A stretch of 64,000 bases of DNA from Flavobacterium fontis (GCF_900129405.1 NZ_FQVQ01000008.1:1-64000); one strand, 5' to 3'; counted from the stretch's first letter, positions 1 to 8,856 are shown. Notes: a model not told the origin generated them from the sequence alone. Translations and numbers: made by a program.

Positions 1-92
1 AAGTCCTCAGAAAACTTACGATGCTTACTGATTAATTTGATGTTTGCTTTCATATAAATTGACTTGATGTGGTCAACCTATATCAGGGACGT

Positions 93-158
93 ACACACTG
101 AAAACTGTGTACTGATCACTGAACACTGAACACTGAACACTGAACACTGAACACTGAT
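93..158. repeat. TGAACAC word-repeat tract, left copy
   Basis: The 7-base word ACTGAAC/TGAACAC is repeated about eight times, with a few imperfect units at the left edge. It lies just upstream of the membrane protein gene at 171 and recurs downstream of it (826-916). No spacers separate the units, so this is a microsatellite-like tract and not a CRISPR. Confidence 0.9.
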
Positions 159-170
159 TCCTGCTAACCC

Positions 171-812
171 ATGAAAAAAGCCATCCAACTCCTTTCGTTT
201 TCGTTGTTCGTTAGTTTTACTTTTCCTTGTTTTCAAATGTGTTCGGATGCAACGTTATTGAAAAGAAAGCACCAGGAAACACCCACGTTGGCCTCTGCAA
301 GCCCCCCGAAAACAGCGCCCATCAAACCGGCACCCCTAGGGGAAGAAAAGACCCCTGAGGAACAAGCTGCCAAAGTGACTTTTTCAACGTATGAACTCGC
401 CCTGAAAAGCTTTGAATTGGATACTGTAGCCGATTTGAAAGAACGGGAATCCTATCCGTTGCTTTGCTTTACCGGCGTTTTGTTGTGTACCGTATTGCTT
501 TGTTATTATGCGGTTCGGGAACGGTTTTTAGGGGTTTTCAGGATTTCGTTGGTTACCATTAGCTTACTCATAACCGCAGTTGGACTATGGGTTTATGACA
601 ATACGTTGGAGGAATTTCAACAATTGAAGTGGGGCTTTTATGTTGTTTTGGTGACTTTGTTGGTGTTGGCTATTTTCTCAAATCTTGCATGGGGAAAAAA
701 GAAGAAAGAAGAAAGAAGAAAGAAGCAAGAAGAAAGAAGCAAGAAAAAAGACGAGCTTTGGTCTAGAGAAAAGAAGAAAGAAGCAAGAAAAAAGACGAGC
801 TTAAAGAAGTGA
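171..812 (+). CDS. Hypothetical membrane protein with a Lys/Arg/Glu-rich C-terminal tail
   Basis: The 213-residue protein starts with a signal-like segment (MKKAIQLLSFSLFVSFTFPC). A Pro/Ala-rich stretch follows, then three hydrophobic segments near residues 100-113, 122-139 and 153-172. The last 40 residues are almost all Lys, Arg, Glu, Gln and Ser. This tail is encoded by an AGAAAGAAGCAAGAAAAAAG-type microsatellite that also occurs in noncoding DNA at 17.05, 17.31 and 17.57 kb. The membrane part is probably the real protein and the tail is repeat-derived. I do not recognise the family. The gene stands alone between two TGAACAC tracts. Confidence 0.6.
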   Translation: MKKAIQLLSFSLFVSFTFPCFQMCSDATLLKRKHQETPTLASASPPKTAPIKPAPLGEEKTPEEQAAKVTFSTYELALKSFELDTVADLKERESYPLLCFTGVLLCTVLLCYYAVRERFLGVFRISLVTISLLITAVGLWVYDNTLEEFQQLKWGFYVVLVTLLVLAIFSNLAWGKKKKEERRKKQEERSKKKDELWSREKKKEARKKTSLKK

Positions 813-825
813 GATAGCAAATTGC

Positions 826-916
826 TGATGACTGAACACTGAACACTGAACACTGAACACTGATGACTGAACACTGAACACTGTTGACTGAACACTGATG
901 ACTGTACACTGAACAC
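826..916. repeat. TGAACAC word-repeat tract, right copy
   Basis: Degenerate units of ACTGAAC mixed with TGATGACTG, about a dozen in all, starting just after the stop codon at 812. It is the same word as at 93-158, so the membrane protein gene is bracketed by the tract. Confidence 0.9.
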
Positions 917-959
917 TAATGACTGTTTATCTCGCCACGGTCATCGCTACACGTAACAA

Positions 960-1385
960 TTAGTGAGCACCATAAACATTACTTCGGATGAAATTGTGAA
1001 AATCTTTCGACTCTTTTTTCTTTACCCCATTAACTGTAATGTTAAAATTGCTTCCCATACAAAGGGAGTCAACTTGCGCATGATTATGATATATTACCTG
1101 CATCTTTACATCAAAATTTATTTGAGTCGTATCATTTTTTAACTGATTATAATAGCGTTGAAACAACTTTAAAGTATCTTCATTGTCGATTAATTTATAC
1201 TTAACTCTTTCTTTTAACATTTCACTTCTAAGCGCTTGGCAGGATATATTCATTGGAAATTTTAACCCAGGATCTAGAAAATAAACTTCAAGAAAAATAG
1301 CTGCTTGTTTTTTCTCAAATTGATTACAACCATTAAAAAACAAGAGTAAACCCAATACCCAAAATGTTTTGTGAATTAATTTCAT
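960..1385 (-). CDS. Hypothetical lipoprotein
   Basis: A 141-residue protein with a lipoprotein signal peptide: Lys-rich start, hydrophobic core and lipobox FFNGC with Cys at residue 20. The mature part has no motif that I recognise. It is probably anchored in the outer membrane or periplasm. A TAnnTTTG box at 1514-1521 on the same strand could drive it with a leader of about 120 bases. It faces away from the flanking genes and appears monocistronic. Confidence 0.6.
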   Translation of the reverse strand: MKLIHKTFWVLGLLLFFNGCNQFEKKQAAIFLEVYFLDPGLKFPMNISCQALRSEMLKERVKYKLIDNEDTLKLFQRYYNQLKNDTTQINFDVKMQVIYHNHAQVDSLCMGSNFNITVNGVKKKESKDFHNFIRSNVYGAH

Positions 1386-1405
1386 CGTTTCGTTTCGTGT
1401 TTAGC

Positions 1406-1513
1406 CTACAAGATTTCCATTGATGGCCTTGAATTATGTAAGTTATAAAACCATTTCGCCTCGAGAATCTTGTCTTTATACGCCCCAAAATCTCGAATAT
1501 CCCGCAATCTCAT
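1406..1513 (-). CDS. Possible 35-codon ORF upstream of the lipoprotein
   Basis: An ATG at 1513 opens a 35-residue frame (begins MRLRDIRDFGAYKDK) ending in TAG at 1406-1408. It lies between the promoter-like box and the lipoprotein start. No ribosome-binding evidence or homologue is known to me; it may be chance or a decayed 5' fragment. Confidence 0.2.
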   Translation of the reverse strand: MRLRDIRDFGAYKDKILEAKWFYNLHNSRPSMEIL

Positions 1514-1521
1514 CAAAAATA
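1514..1521 (-). promoter_or_regulatory. TAnnTTTG -7 box upstream of the lipoprotein
   Basis: TATTTTTG on the minus strand matches the Bacteroidota -7 consensus TAnnTTTG. No well-placed -33 TTG was found. Confidence 0.35.
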
Positions 1522-1585
1522 GTTACTTTAGAACAAAAAAGTTGACTAAAAACTGAACGTTTCGCTCCCTTGTAAACTGCAATTG

Positions 1586-1984
1586 ATGTTTCAAAAAGGC
1601 TTTAAATATCGAATCTATCTCGTATACCTCATCATTATAGGGTCCTCCCTATGGGGCACTCCGCCCTTTCATTACGGATACTATGACAATCCGCCTTTGG
1701 GTTTTTGTTTCATCATAAATCTAACAACCCTTTTTCTATTTTTAATCCCTCTCAAACAATTCATCGTTGGGGAAAAAATAGTTTATGCAAGCTTGGTATC
1801 GCTGTGTTCCTCTGTTATCGCTGTAAATGCAGTGGCATGGGTTATGGATTTTATATACGGAACAGATACCGATTGGGATGAATTGAATTCGCCTGCAGTT
1901 TTGGATAGTTTTCTGTTTTACCTTCTCACCTACTTTCTCGGTGTGGGATTTTTCAAACTTTGGCTCAAATACAAAAACCAATAG
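1586..1984 (+). CDS. Hypothetical small membrane protein
   Basis: A protein of about 132 residues with four hydrophobic segments (near residues 9-23, 38-56, 65-85 and 105-125). I start it at the ATG at 1586; a TTG just before it is less likely. The C-terminus ends in a short basic segment. No family recognised. It ends about 110 bases before the ABC importer operon. Confidence 0.55.
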   Translation: MFQKGFKYRIYLVYLIIIGSSLWGTPPFHYGYYDNPPLGFCFIINLTTLFLFLIPLKQFIVGEKIVYASLVSLCSSVIAVNAVAWVMDFIYGTDTDWDELNSPAVLDSFLFYLLTYFLGVGFFKLWLKYKNQ

Positions 1985-2072
1985 CTCCTTAATTTGTACC
2001 CGAAAGTTCGTAGCTTCGTCCTTGCGGTAAACGGAGCCATGGCCATGAAGTAGTCCATCACCCAAAAAACAT

Positions 2073-2080
2073 TACTTTTG
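2073..2080 (+). promoter_or_regulatory. TAnnTTTG promoter of the ABC importer operon
   Basis: TACTTTTG lies 15 bases before the ATG at 2096 and matches the Bacteroidota -7 box. The leader is too short for a cobalamin riboswitch and I saw no B12-box motif in it. Confidence 0.5.
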
Positions 2081-2095
2081 CACAAAGTATCCGAT

Positions 2096-3232
2096 ATGAA
2101 TTGTTGCGTCAGGCTACTGGGCCTACTCCTTGTCATTATGGGATTCGGATGCCAGTCCGATCGTTCCCAAACGTCCCTAGCACAAAACCAAAACATCGTG
2201 CGGTATGCCCAGGGATTTACGTTGCAAAACTACAATGACCTTACTGTGGTTACCGTGCGCAATCCTTGGCCCGAAGCCCGACAAACGTACCGCTATGTTT
2301 TGTATAAAAAAGGGGCGCGCATACCCGATTCGCTGCAGCAATTCCCCGCCATTCGCATCCCTATTCAAAAAATAGTGGTCACCTCTACCACCCATATTCC
2401 TTCCTTGGAGATGTTGAAAAAGGTACCCACACTCATAGGATTTCCACAACTGCAATACATTTCCTCGGCGCAAGTACAAGCGCGCATCGCCCGCGGAAAA
2501 GTGGCCGAACTGGGGAAAAACCAATCCTTAAATATCGAGCGACTGATCACGCTGCAACCCGAGGTTGTCATTGGATACGGTATCGACAATCACAATCCTA
2601 CCCTAGACAACCTGCAACGCAGCGGCTTAAAGGTGATGCTCAACGGCGACTGGAATGAACAAACGCCACTGGGTCGGGCGGAGTGGATTAAATTCTTTGG
2701 AGCGCTTTACGATGCACAAGAGGAGGCAGAACGCATTTTTACAAAAATTGAAAAAGACTACCTCAAAACCAAGCGCATCGCGGCACGAGCACCCAACGCA
2801 CCTACCGTCATGGCCGGCGATGTGTTTGAAGGACAATGGTACCTTCCCAAAGGCGATAGTTGGGGCAGTTTGCTACTCAAAGAAGCCCACGGCAACTACC
2901 TATGGAGCGCTACAAAAGGCACGGGAAGTCTGGCCCTCTCTTTTGAAACAGTATTTGAAAAAGCACACAACGCCGACCTGTGGATCACCTCGGGTCAGTT
3001 TCAAACCCTAAGTGAAATGGCAGCCCAGAATCCGCATTACCGCCAATTCAAAGCGTTTAAAAATCAAAAAGTGTATTCGTTTCACCGAAAAAAGGGAAAA
3101 AACGGCGGCAGTCTCTACTACGAATTGGCGCCCAACCGACCCGATTTAGTACTGAAAGATTTGGTGAAAATACTCCACCCAGAATTGTTACCTTCATACC
3201 AACCCTATTTTTTTATGCCGTTACAACCGTGA
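2096..3232 (+). CDS. ABC importer substrate-binding lipoprotein (FecB/BtuF type)
   Basis: This is the periplasmic binding component of an iron-siderophore, heme or cobalamin importer. From the ATG at 2096 the protein is 378 residues with a lipoprotein signal (lipobox MGFGC). A TTG at 2078 would add six residues before the signal and is less likely. The mature part has the BtuF/FecB pattern: a conserved 'LITLQPEVVIGYG' segment in the N-lobe, a long linking helix, and a C-lobe ending 'ELAPNRPDLVLKDL', followed by 'LHPEL'. Its stop overlaps the permease start by four bases (GTGA), so translation is probably coupled. The substrate cannot be told from sequence; cobalamin and siderophores are both plausible. 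Confidence 0.85.
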   Translation: MNCCVRLLGLLLVIMGFGCQSDRSQTSLAQNQNIVRYAQGFTLQNYNDLTVVTVRNPWPEARQTYRYVLYKKGARIPDSLQQFPAIRIPIQKIVVTSTTHIPSLEMLKKVPTLIGFPQLQYISSAQVQARIARGKVAELGKNQSLNIERLITLQPEVVIGYGIDNHNPTLDNLQRSGLKVMLNGDWNEQTPLGRAEWIKFFGALYDAQEEAERIFTKIEKDYLKTKRIAARAPNAPTVMAGDVFEGQWYLPKGDSWGSLLLKEAHGNYLWSATKGTGSLALSFETVFEKAHNADLWITSGQFQTLSEMAAQNPHYRQFKAFKNQKVYSFHRKKGKNGGSLYYELAPNRPDLVLKDLVKILHPELLPSYQPYFFMPLQP

Positions 3233-4257
3233 CCCTAACCTCTCGTCATCGCGGGCTTTTTGCCCTGTTAAGTGGACTCCTACTGTTGGCCTTTCTCAGC
3301 AACATCGCTTGGGGGCAAGTGGCTATTCCCTTGGGTGATGTTTTGCAAACTATTTTTGGACAAACGCCTATCCAATCGACTTGGTCCTATATTATCCTTG
3401 AATTTCGAATCCCAAAAGCGCTCACGGCTATTTTAGTAGGCATGGGCTTATCGACTTGTGGGTTATTGATGCAAACGCTTTTCCGTAATCCTTTGGCGGG
3501 ACCGTATGTGCTCGGACTCAGCTCGGGGTCGAGTTTGGGCGTAGCCTTGGTACTCTTGGGAGCGGGATTGTTACCCACCGGACTATACACCCTACTCACA
3601 GGCCCCTACGGATTGGTGACCGCTTCGTGCTTGGGCAGTTTAGGGGTTATGGCCATAGTGTTGGTTTTATCGCGAAAACTCAGAGACAGTTCGGGTTTAC
3701 TAATTGTGGGACTCATGTTTGGCAGTTTTACAGCCGCCGCGGTTTCTGTACTTACCTACTTTAGTTCGGCCGAACAATTGCAACGGTTTACGTTTTGGAG
3801 TATGGGTAATTTGGGCAATTTGACCTACACACAAATAGGAATTCTTACGGTTTGTTTCGCCGTGGGGCTGCTCCTCACCTTGCAGAGTATAAAAGCCTTG
3901 GACGGATTGTTGTTGGGCGAAAACTATGCGGCCAGTTTAGGCATAGCGTTGGGAAAATCACGTTTGCGTATCATTTGGGCTACCGCTTTACTTTGCGGCA
4001 GCATTACGGCCTTTGTGGGACCGATCGCATTTATTGGTTTGGCGGTGCCGCATTTGGCCAAACTCTTATTTCAAACCAGCAAACACGGTATTTTATTGGC
4101 GGCTACGTTACTCATTGGAGCCATCATCATGCTCGGCTGTGATACAGTGGCACAAATGCCCGGTTTCGATTTTACACTACCCATCAATGCCATTACCTCG
4201 CTCGTTGGCGCGCCCGTTGTCATTGGATTAATCATTCGAAAAAAAGCCTTATTATGA
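3229..4257 (+). CDS. FecCD/BtuC-family ABC permease
   Basis: An inner-membrane permease of the FecCD family, 342 residues with about ten transmembrane segments. Recognisable family blocks are 'RIPKALTAILVGMGLSTCG', 'QTLFRNPLAGPYVLGLSSG' and, near the C-terminus, 'GPIAFIGLAVPHLAK', the loop that contacts the ATPase. It starts with GTG at 3229, overlapping the binding-protein stop, and its own stop overlaps the ATPase start (ATGA at 4254-4257). The three genes form a tight operon. Confidence 0.93.
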   Translation: MTLTSRHRGLFALLSGLLLLAFLSNIAWGQVAIPLGDVLQTIFGQTPIQSTWSYIILEFRIPKALTAILVGMGLSTCGLLMQTLFRNPLAGPYVLGLSSGSSLGVALVLLGAGLLPTGLYTLLTGPYGLVTASCLGSLGVMAIVLVLSRKLRDSSGLLIVGLMFGSFTAAAVSVLTYFSSAEQLQRFTFWSMGNLGNLTYTQIGILTVCFAVGLLLTLQSIKALDGLLLGENYAASLGIALGKSRLRIIWATALLCGSITAFVGPIAFIGLAVPHLAKLLFQTSKHGILLAATLLIGAIIMLGCDTVAQMPGFDFTLPINAITSLVGAPVVIGLIIRKKALL

Positions 4258-5036
4258 GTGTAAATTCCCTGCTTCGCGTGTGCGATCTTACCATTGGGTA
4301 TGGAAAAGGAAACCAGGCACTTCCCTTGGCCACTCAATTGCATTTTGAACTCAAAGCGGGACAGTTAGTTAGTCTCATTGGTCCCAACGGCGTAGGAAAA
4401 TCGACCTTGTTGCGAACCCTTTGTGGGATTCAACCCGCGTTGTCGGGATCGATTTTTTGGGAGGACAAACCCTTGGAGGAATGGACTGCCGAACAACGCG
4501 CCCGAAAATTGGCCTTGGTGTTGACCGATAAGATTCCGAAAAGCAACCTTACGGTTTATGAATTGATTGCGCTCGGTCGCCATCCGTACACCAACTGGCT
4601 TGGGCAACTCGCCCCCGACGACATAAAGGCCATCGAAACTGCGATGGAGCAAACAGAGGTAAGCCTTTGGCGGGACCGAAAACATTATGAATTAAGCGAC
4701 GGACAATTGCAACGCGTTTTGATCGCCCGAGCCTTGGCCCAAGACACGCCTTGGATTGTATTGGACGAACCCACGACCCATTTGGATTTAGTGCACAAAG
4801 TAGGCGTGTTTCAATTGTTACAACGGGTGGCACATCAAACCGGAAAATGCATTCTCTTTTCTACCCATGACATTGATCTTGCCATTCAACTTTCGGACGA
4901 AATGTTGATCATGACGCCCCAACAATTGGTGTTAGACCAACCGTGCAATCATATTGAATCGGGCATATTTAATACGCTATTTACCGACGAACACATTCGC
5001 TTTGATGCCGAAAAAGGACGGTTTGTCATATCCTAA
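4254..5036 (+). CDS. ABC importer ATP-binding protein (FecE/BtuD type)
   Basis: The cytoplasmic ATPase of the importer, 260 residues. It has the Walker A motif GPNGVGKST near residue 43, the Q-loop region 'LVLTD', the signature-like LSDGQLQR near residue 143 (canonical LSGGQ with D for G), Walker B 'IVLDEPTTHLDL', and the H-loop 'FSTHDID'. It is the last gene of the operon. Low-complexity DNA and an inverted repeat at 5094 follow. Confidence 0.92.
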   Translation: MSVNSLLRVCDLTIGYGKGNQALPLATQLHFELKAGQLVSLIGPNGVGKSTLLRTLCGIQPALSGSIFWEDKPLEEWTAEQRARKLALVLTDKIPKSNLTVYELIALGRHPYTNWLGQLAPDDIKAIETAMEQTEVSLWRDRKHYELSDGQLQRVLIARALAQDTPWIVLDEPTTHLDLVHKVGVFQLLQRVAHQTGKCILFSTHDIDLAIQLSDEMLIMTPQQLVLDQPCNHIESGIFNTLFTDEHIRFDAEKGRFVIS

Positions 5037-5093
5037 GGGCATTTTCTTTATCATTTTTATACAACCCAAACATCCATTTATGGATACCATAAA

Positions 5094-5119
5094 AAAAGCT
5101 GCTCCGAAGAACAGCTTTT
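5094..5119 (-). terminator. Terminator of the DUF4476 gene
   Basis: The inverted repeat AAAAGCTG / CAGCTTTT encloses a CTCCGAAGAA loop. Read on the minus strand the loop contains CTTCGG, and a T-run follows. It sits 22 bases past the DUF4476 stop and may also serve the ABC operon from the other side. Confidence 0.8.
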
Positions 5120-5140
5120 GATTGGGATTATTGCAACCGA

Positions 5141-6127
5141 TTATTGGCGACTTTGCACGTAATCGGATAATTCATCAGCATTAGAACTAAAACTGAAAAT
5201 TCCGTTTAATTTAAAGTAATTACGGGGTTCGATGCAGTAGTCATAAGCGAATTTAGCGAACTCTAATTTGTTATCGTCGAAGCTAAACAAATTCGCAATT
5301 TGCATGATTTGATCCACATTCAAACAGTTTACCGCTACAATTTGCTTGGCTGTTTTCATACGAGAATCTTCAAAAGCCTGATTTTTTAAGGTCGTTAAAG
5401 CAGCATTGTAATCGGCTGGACGCATACAACTACGACTTGGACATCCTACAGGCGCCACTTCCACAGGTACGGGAGCCACATGACCGCCCACATGAGAGGA
5501 AGAAGTTGTGGTGGTAGTAGTTTGCGTTACGGTGCCCCCCATGCCCATATTGTCATTGATGGAAACACCCATATTAAGTCCACCAATATTGATGTTGGCG
5601 TTGATATTGTCCCCACCATTGGTCGTCGTGGTTGTGGTCGTTTGTGTAACGGTACCGCCACGAACAGGAGCAGGTTGTTGCACCACTACAGTTTGCCCTG
5701 GGTTTACGGGACGCGGACGGGGTTGCCCATAATGCATAACATACACATTGGCTGGGGGAACAAAATTGGGTTGTACAGGCACTGCTGAGAAAAAATTCAA
5801 TTTCATTTTCCCTTTCTTGTTTCGGTCGCGACGAATTTTATAGGTCACATCCGACATGATACCGTCCGGATCGGCGATCATCATGTTGTTGGTGGTAATA
5901 TCCATCAACGTTTTGTCTTCAAACTGAATACGCGCGTTGTAGTACGGCTGATTCAAGTCCTCTACTCGAATGTTAGTTTGGGGGATATCATTTTGCATTT
6001 CCCCATTTAAAATAAGGTAAAATTTGTCGCCATCTTCAGAGAAAATAGTCAAGTGTCCAATTTGTCCTACTTGAGCCATAGAGACTGCCGAGAGTAGCAC
6101 AAACAATACAGAAGTAATTTTTTTCAT
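5141..6127 (-). CDS. DUF4476 domain secreted protein
   Basis: A 328-residue protein with an N-terminal signal peptide ending near 'SAVSMAQ'. The first 130 residues resemble a beta-rich domain seen with DUF4476. A low-complexity middle carries two TVTQTTTTTT blocks and Asn/Gly repeats (about residues 140-215). The C-terminal 90 residues ('ALTTLKNQAFEDSRMKTAKQ', then '...NYFKLNGIFSF') match DUF4476, a helical domain common in Bacteroidota and of unknown function. Probably periplasmic. Monocistronic, with its own terminator. Confidence 0.85.
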   Translation of the reverse strand: MKKITSVLFVLLSAVSMAQVGQIGHLTIFSEDGDKFYLILNGEMQNDIPQTNIRVEDLNQPYYNARIQFEDKTLMDITTNNMMIADPDGIMSDVTYKIRRDRNKKGKMKLNFFSAVPVQPNFVPPANVYVMHYGQPRPRPVNPGQTVVVQQPAPVRGGTVTQTTTTTTTNGGDNINANINIGGLNMGVSINDNMGMGGTVTQTTTTTTSSSHVGGHVAPVPVEVAPVGCPSRSCMRPADYNAALTTLKNQAFEDSRMKTAKQIVAVNCLNVDQIMQIANLFSFDDNKLEFAKFAYDYCIEPRNYFKLNGIFSFSSNADELSDYVQSRQ

Positions 6128-6215
6128 GATGATTGTTTTTTTTGGTAAAAATACGGGTTATCTGTTAATATACAAATTCAAAAATTAAGCCAAATTTATT
6201 TTTTTAGTAAAATCG

Positions 6216-6788
6216 TTACAAGCCTACCTGTTCAAAATGGGGAACTTCTTGCACGCTGCCTGCGCTCAAGTTTAAGGCAATACCGCCTACGCGAACCCGT
6301 ACCAAACGCAATGTTGGAAAACCCACTGCCGCGGTCATTTTGCGCACTTGACGAAACTTCCCTTCGGTGAGCGTTAAGGATATCCAACAGGTGGGGCCAT
6401 GACGGGCATCTCGTATGCGTCGCCCTTCGCCAATACAGGGCGGCAAAACCGTCACAAGTCGAACTTGACACGGTTGGGTGGTGTATCGAATGCCTTTGAA
6501 GCCAATTTCAACCCCCGCCTCGAGTTGTGCTATTGCGGTTGAGTCAATCAAACCGTCGACTTGTGCATAATATTCTTTTTCTACCGTTTTACTGCGCACT
6601 CGTTCGCTTTCTTGACCATCCGTAGTCAACAACAACAAGCCCTCCGAATCTTCGTCCAAACGTCCAATAGCCATCGTTCCTTCGGGAAAATCATACAGTT
6701 CGCCCAACAGCTTTTTGGCGCGCTTTTTTTGATAAATAAACTGACTTAAATACCCATGGGGCTTGTGCAAAAGAAAGTGACGGTGCAT
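6216..6788 (-). CDS. rluE: 23S rRNA pseudouridine synthase, RluE-like (RsuA family)
   Basis: Converts a uridine of 23S rRNA to pseudouridine (U2457 in the E. coli enzyme). The 190-residue protein has no S4 domain, as in RluE. The catalytic motif GRLDEDSEGLLLLT places the nucleophilic Asp at residue 45. It also has 'KEYYAQVDG' and the C-terminal 'LTLTEGKFRQVRKM' motif of the RsuA family. The start ATG opens with 'MHRHFLLHKPHGYLSQF', the usual family opening. It is divergent from rmuC. Confidence 0.88.
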   Translation of the reverse strand: MHRHFLLHKPHGYLSQFIYQKKRAKKLLGELYDFPEGTMAIGRLDEDSEGLLLLTTDGQESERVRSKTVEKEYYAQVDGLIDSTAIAQLEAGVEIGFKGIRYTTQPCQVRLVTVLPPCIGEGRRIRDARHGPTCWISLTLTEGKFRQVRKMTAAVGFPTLRLVRVRVGGIALNLSAGSVQEVPHFEQVGL

Positions 6789-6892
6789 GGCGACTTTTTA
6801 TTTGTACAAACTTAATCCATTTTAACAAAGAAAAATTGTGTAGCAAATCGCCTTGAAGTTTTGTAATTTTAAAACCTTAAAAAAAATAACGT

Positions 6893-8242
6893 ATGACTCT
6901 AACCATTGTTTTATCTGCCATGTTTTTGGGATTGGGATTTCTCATCGGAAAATTACTCTCTAGCAATCAATCCAGTGCAACCCTTGCGCAGAAAGAAGAG
7001 CAAATTCGTCAATTAACCCAACAAGTAACGTCGGGGCAACAGCAATGGCAAACGGCCCAAGCAGAGAAAGAAACGTTGCGCACCGAACGCGAAGCATTGG
7101 CGTTACAACTCACCAAAAAAGAAGTGGATTTTTCCAATTTGGTCGAACGCAACAAAGAATACCGTCAAGAAGTGGAGCAGCTGCAAGAAAAGTTTACCAA
7201 AGAGTTTGAACTCTTGGCGCAGAAAATTCTGGAAGAAAAAACGACCAAGTTTACCGAACAAAACAAAGAAAACTTAAAGACAATTCTTTCGCCCTTACAA
7301 GAAAAGATTCAGCTTTTTGAGAAAAAAGTAGAAGACACCCACAAAGAAAGCATCGATTACCATGCCGCATTACGCCAACAAATACTGGGACTGCGGGAAA
7401 TGAATGAAAAAATGTCGCAAGAAACCATCAACCTGACCAAAGCCTTAAAAGGGGATAATAAAATGCAAGGAAATTGGGGCGAATTGGTACTGGAGCGTGT
7501 TTTGGAAAAATCAGGATTGGAAAAAGACCGCGAATATTTTGTACAACAGAGCTTTACCACCCCCGAGGGACAACGTCTTCAACCCGATGTGGTCATTGCA
7601 TTGCCCGATGGCAAAAAAATGATTGTCGATTCAAAAGTGACTTTAACCGCCTACGAACGCTTGTGCAACGCCGAAACGGAGGAGGAACAAAAACAGCATT
7701 TACGCGAACACCTTATCGCTATTCATCGCCATGTGGAGCAATTGAGTAGTAAAAATTATTACGACTTGTACCAAATGGAGAGTCCGGATTTTGTGTTACT
7801 TTTCATCCCAATTGAATCGGCATTTGCGGTCGCATTACAAGAAGATAACGGACTCTACAACAAAGCCTTTGAAAAAAATATTGTCATCGTAACGCCTTCA
7901 ACCTTATTGGCCACGCTGAAAACCATTAACAGCATGTGGACCAATCAAAAGCAGCAAGAAAATGCGCTAGAGATTGCCCGTCAAGCGGGTGCTTTGTATG
8001 ATAAATTTGAAGGGTTTGTCACCGATTTGATAAAAATTGGCAAAAAGATGGATGAAGCCAAAGTAGAATACCAAGGAGCTATGAACAAACTCACCGAAGG
8101 GAAAGGCAACCTGATTTCGAGCGTGGAACGCTTGAAAAAAATGGGGGCAAAAGCCAAAAAAGCAATGCCCGATGCCTTGTTGCAACGCGCAGGAGTAGGC
8201 CAAACGAACGATATTGACACGACCCATGAAGAAACAATTTAA
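6893..8242 (+). CDS. rmuC: DNA recombination protein RmuC
   Basis: RmuC-family protein of 449 residues, linked to limiting inverted-repeat-mediated rearrangements. The N-terminus is a membrane anchor (residues 2-23). A long coiled coil runs from about 30 to 160, followed by the nuclease-like core with 'NKMQGNWGELVLERVLEKSG', 'LQPDVVIALPDGKKMIVDSK' and 'DFVLLFIPIE'. The catalytic function is inferred from family relation to PD-(D/E)XK folds. The stop overlaps the thioesterase start by 17 bases. Confidence 0.93.
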   Translation: MTLTIVLSAMFLGLGFLIGKLLSSNQSSATLAQKEEQIRQLTQQVTSGQQQWQTAQAEKETLRTEREALALQLTKKEVDFSNLVERNKEYRQEVEQLQEKFTKEFELLAQKILEEKTTKFTEQNKENLKTILSPLQEKIQLFEKKVEDTHKESIDYHAALRQQILGLREMNEKMSQETINLTKALKGDNKMQGNWGELVLERVLEKSGLEKDREYFVQQSFTTPEGQRLQPDVVIALPDGKKMIVDSKVTLTAYERLCNAETEEEQKQHLREHLIAIHRHVEQLSSKNYYDLYQMESPDFVLLFIPIESAFAVALQEDNGLYNKAFEKNIVIVTPSTLLATLKTINSMWTNQKQQENALEIARQAGALYDKFEGFVTDLIKIGKKMDEAKVEYQGAMNKLTEGKGNLISSVERLKKMGAKAKKAMPDALLQRAGVGQTNDIDTTHEETI

Positions 8243-8780
8243 AACCGTAAAATCCTCTAGAATTTCCATTTCACAATTGATGCTTCCCTCCCATTCCAAC
8301 TTTAGTGGAAAAATTCATGGAGGGTATATTCTTTCGTTGATGGACCAAATTGCTTTTGCCTGTGCTTCCAAATATTCGGGCAATTATTGTGTAACCGCTT
8401 CGGTGGATACCGTCGACTTTTTACATCCTATTGAAGTGGGCGAACTCGTGATCATGAAAGCCTGTGTAAATTATGTGGGGCGCAGTTCAATGGTGGTAGG
8501 AATTCGCGTGGAATCAGAACATATTCAAACGGGCAAATCGAAACACTGTAATTCGAGTTATTTTACCATGGTGGCCAAAGATGAAAACGGCCAAAATACA
8601 GAAGTCCCCGGTTTGATTTTAACCAACGGCGATGAAGTGCGGCGTTTTTACAATTGTATCCAACAAATTGAAGCCCGAAAAACCCGTAATCGCCACGAAT
8701 TGGAGTTCGATTACCTTTCGGAAACTGCCTTGAAAAACCTAGAAAATTACAATGTAAAAATTGAAATGAAAGAACGGTAA
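8226..8780 (+). CDS. Acyl-CoA thioesterase, hotdog fold (YciA-like)
   Basis: Hydrolyses acyl-CoA thioesters; cytoplasmic hotdog enzyme. The ATG at 8226 (MKKQFKTVK) is preferred over a TTG at 8214. The hotdog signature 'NFSGKIHGGYILSLMDQIAF' carries the catalytic-site Asp of the Acot/YciA family. 'VTASVDTVDFLHPIEVGE' and 'YVGRSSMVVGIRVESE' follow. The 184 residues are longer than YciA because of a C-terminal extension typical of Bacteroidota members. It overlaps rmuC and may be co-expressed with it. Confidence 0.85.
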   Translation: MKKQFKTVKSSRISISQLMLPSHSNFSGKIHGGYILSLMDQIAFACASKYSGNYCVTASVDTVDFLHPIEVGELVIMKACVNYVGRSSMVVGIRVESEHIQTGKSKHCNSSYFTMVAKDENGQNTEVPGLILTNGDEVRRFYNCIQQIEARKTRNRHELEFDYLSETALKNLENYNVKIEMKER

Positions 8781-8856
8781 AATTTTCAAATTCTAATTCA
8801 TTTCTTAAAAATTCTCATATAACTGCACGAATTTTAGGCAAATAGATTTTTTTTGT

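Noticed and set aside
93..158. Tandem short repeats as a CRISPR array
   Set aside because: Units are seven bases with no spacers, and no cas genes are present.
638..916. Minus-strand 92-codon frame rich in Ser, Cys and Phe
   Set aside because: It is a translation of the TGAACAC and AAGAAAG repeats on the opposite strand.
1985..2095. Cobalamin riboswitch ahead of the ABC importer
   Set aside because: The region is only about 110 bases long, the promoter lies 15 bases from the start, and no B12-box motif was seen.
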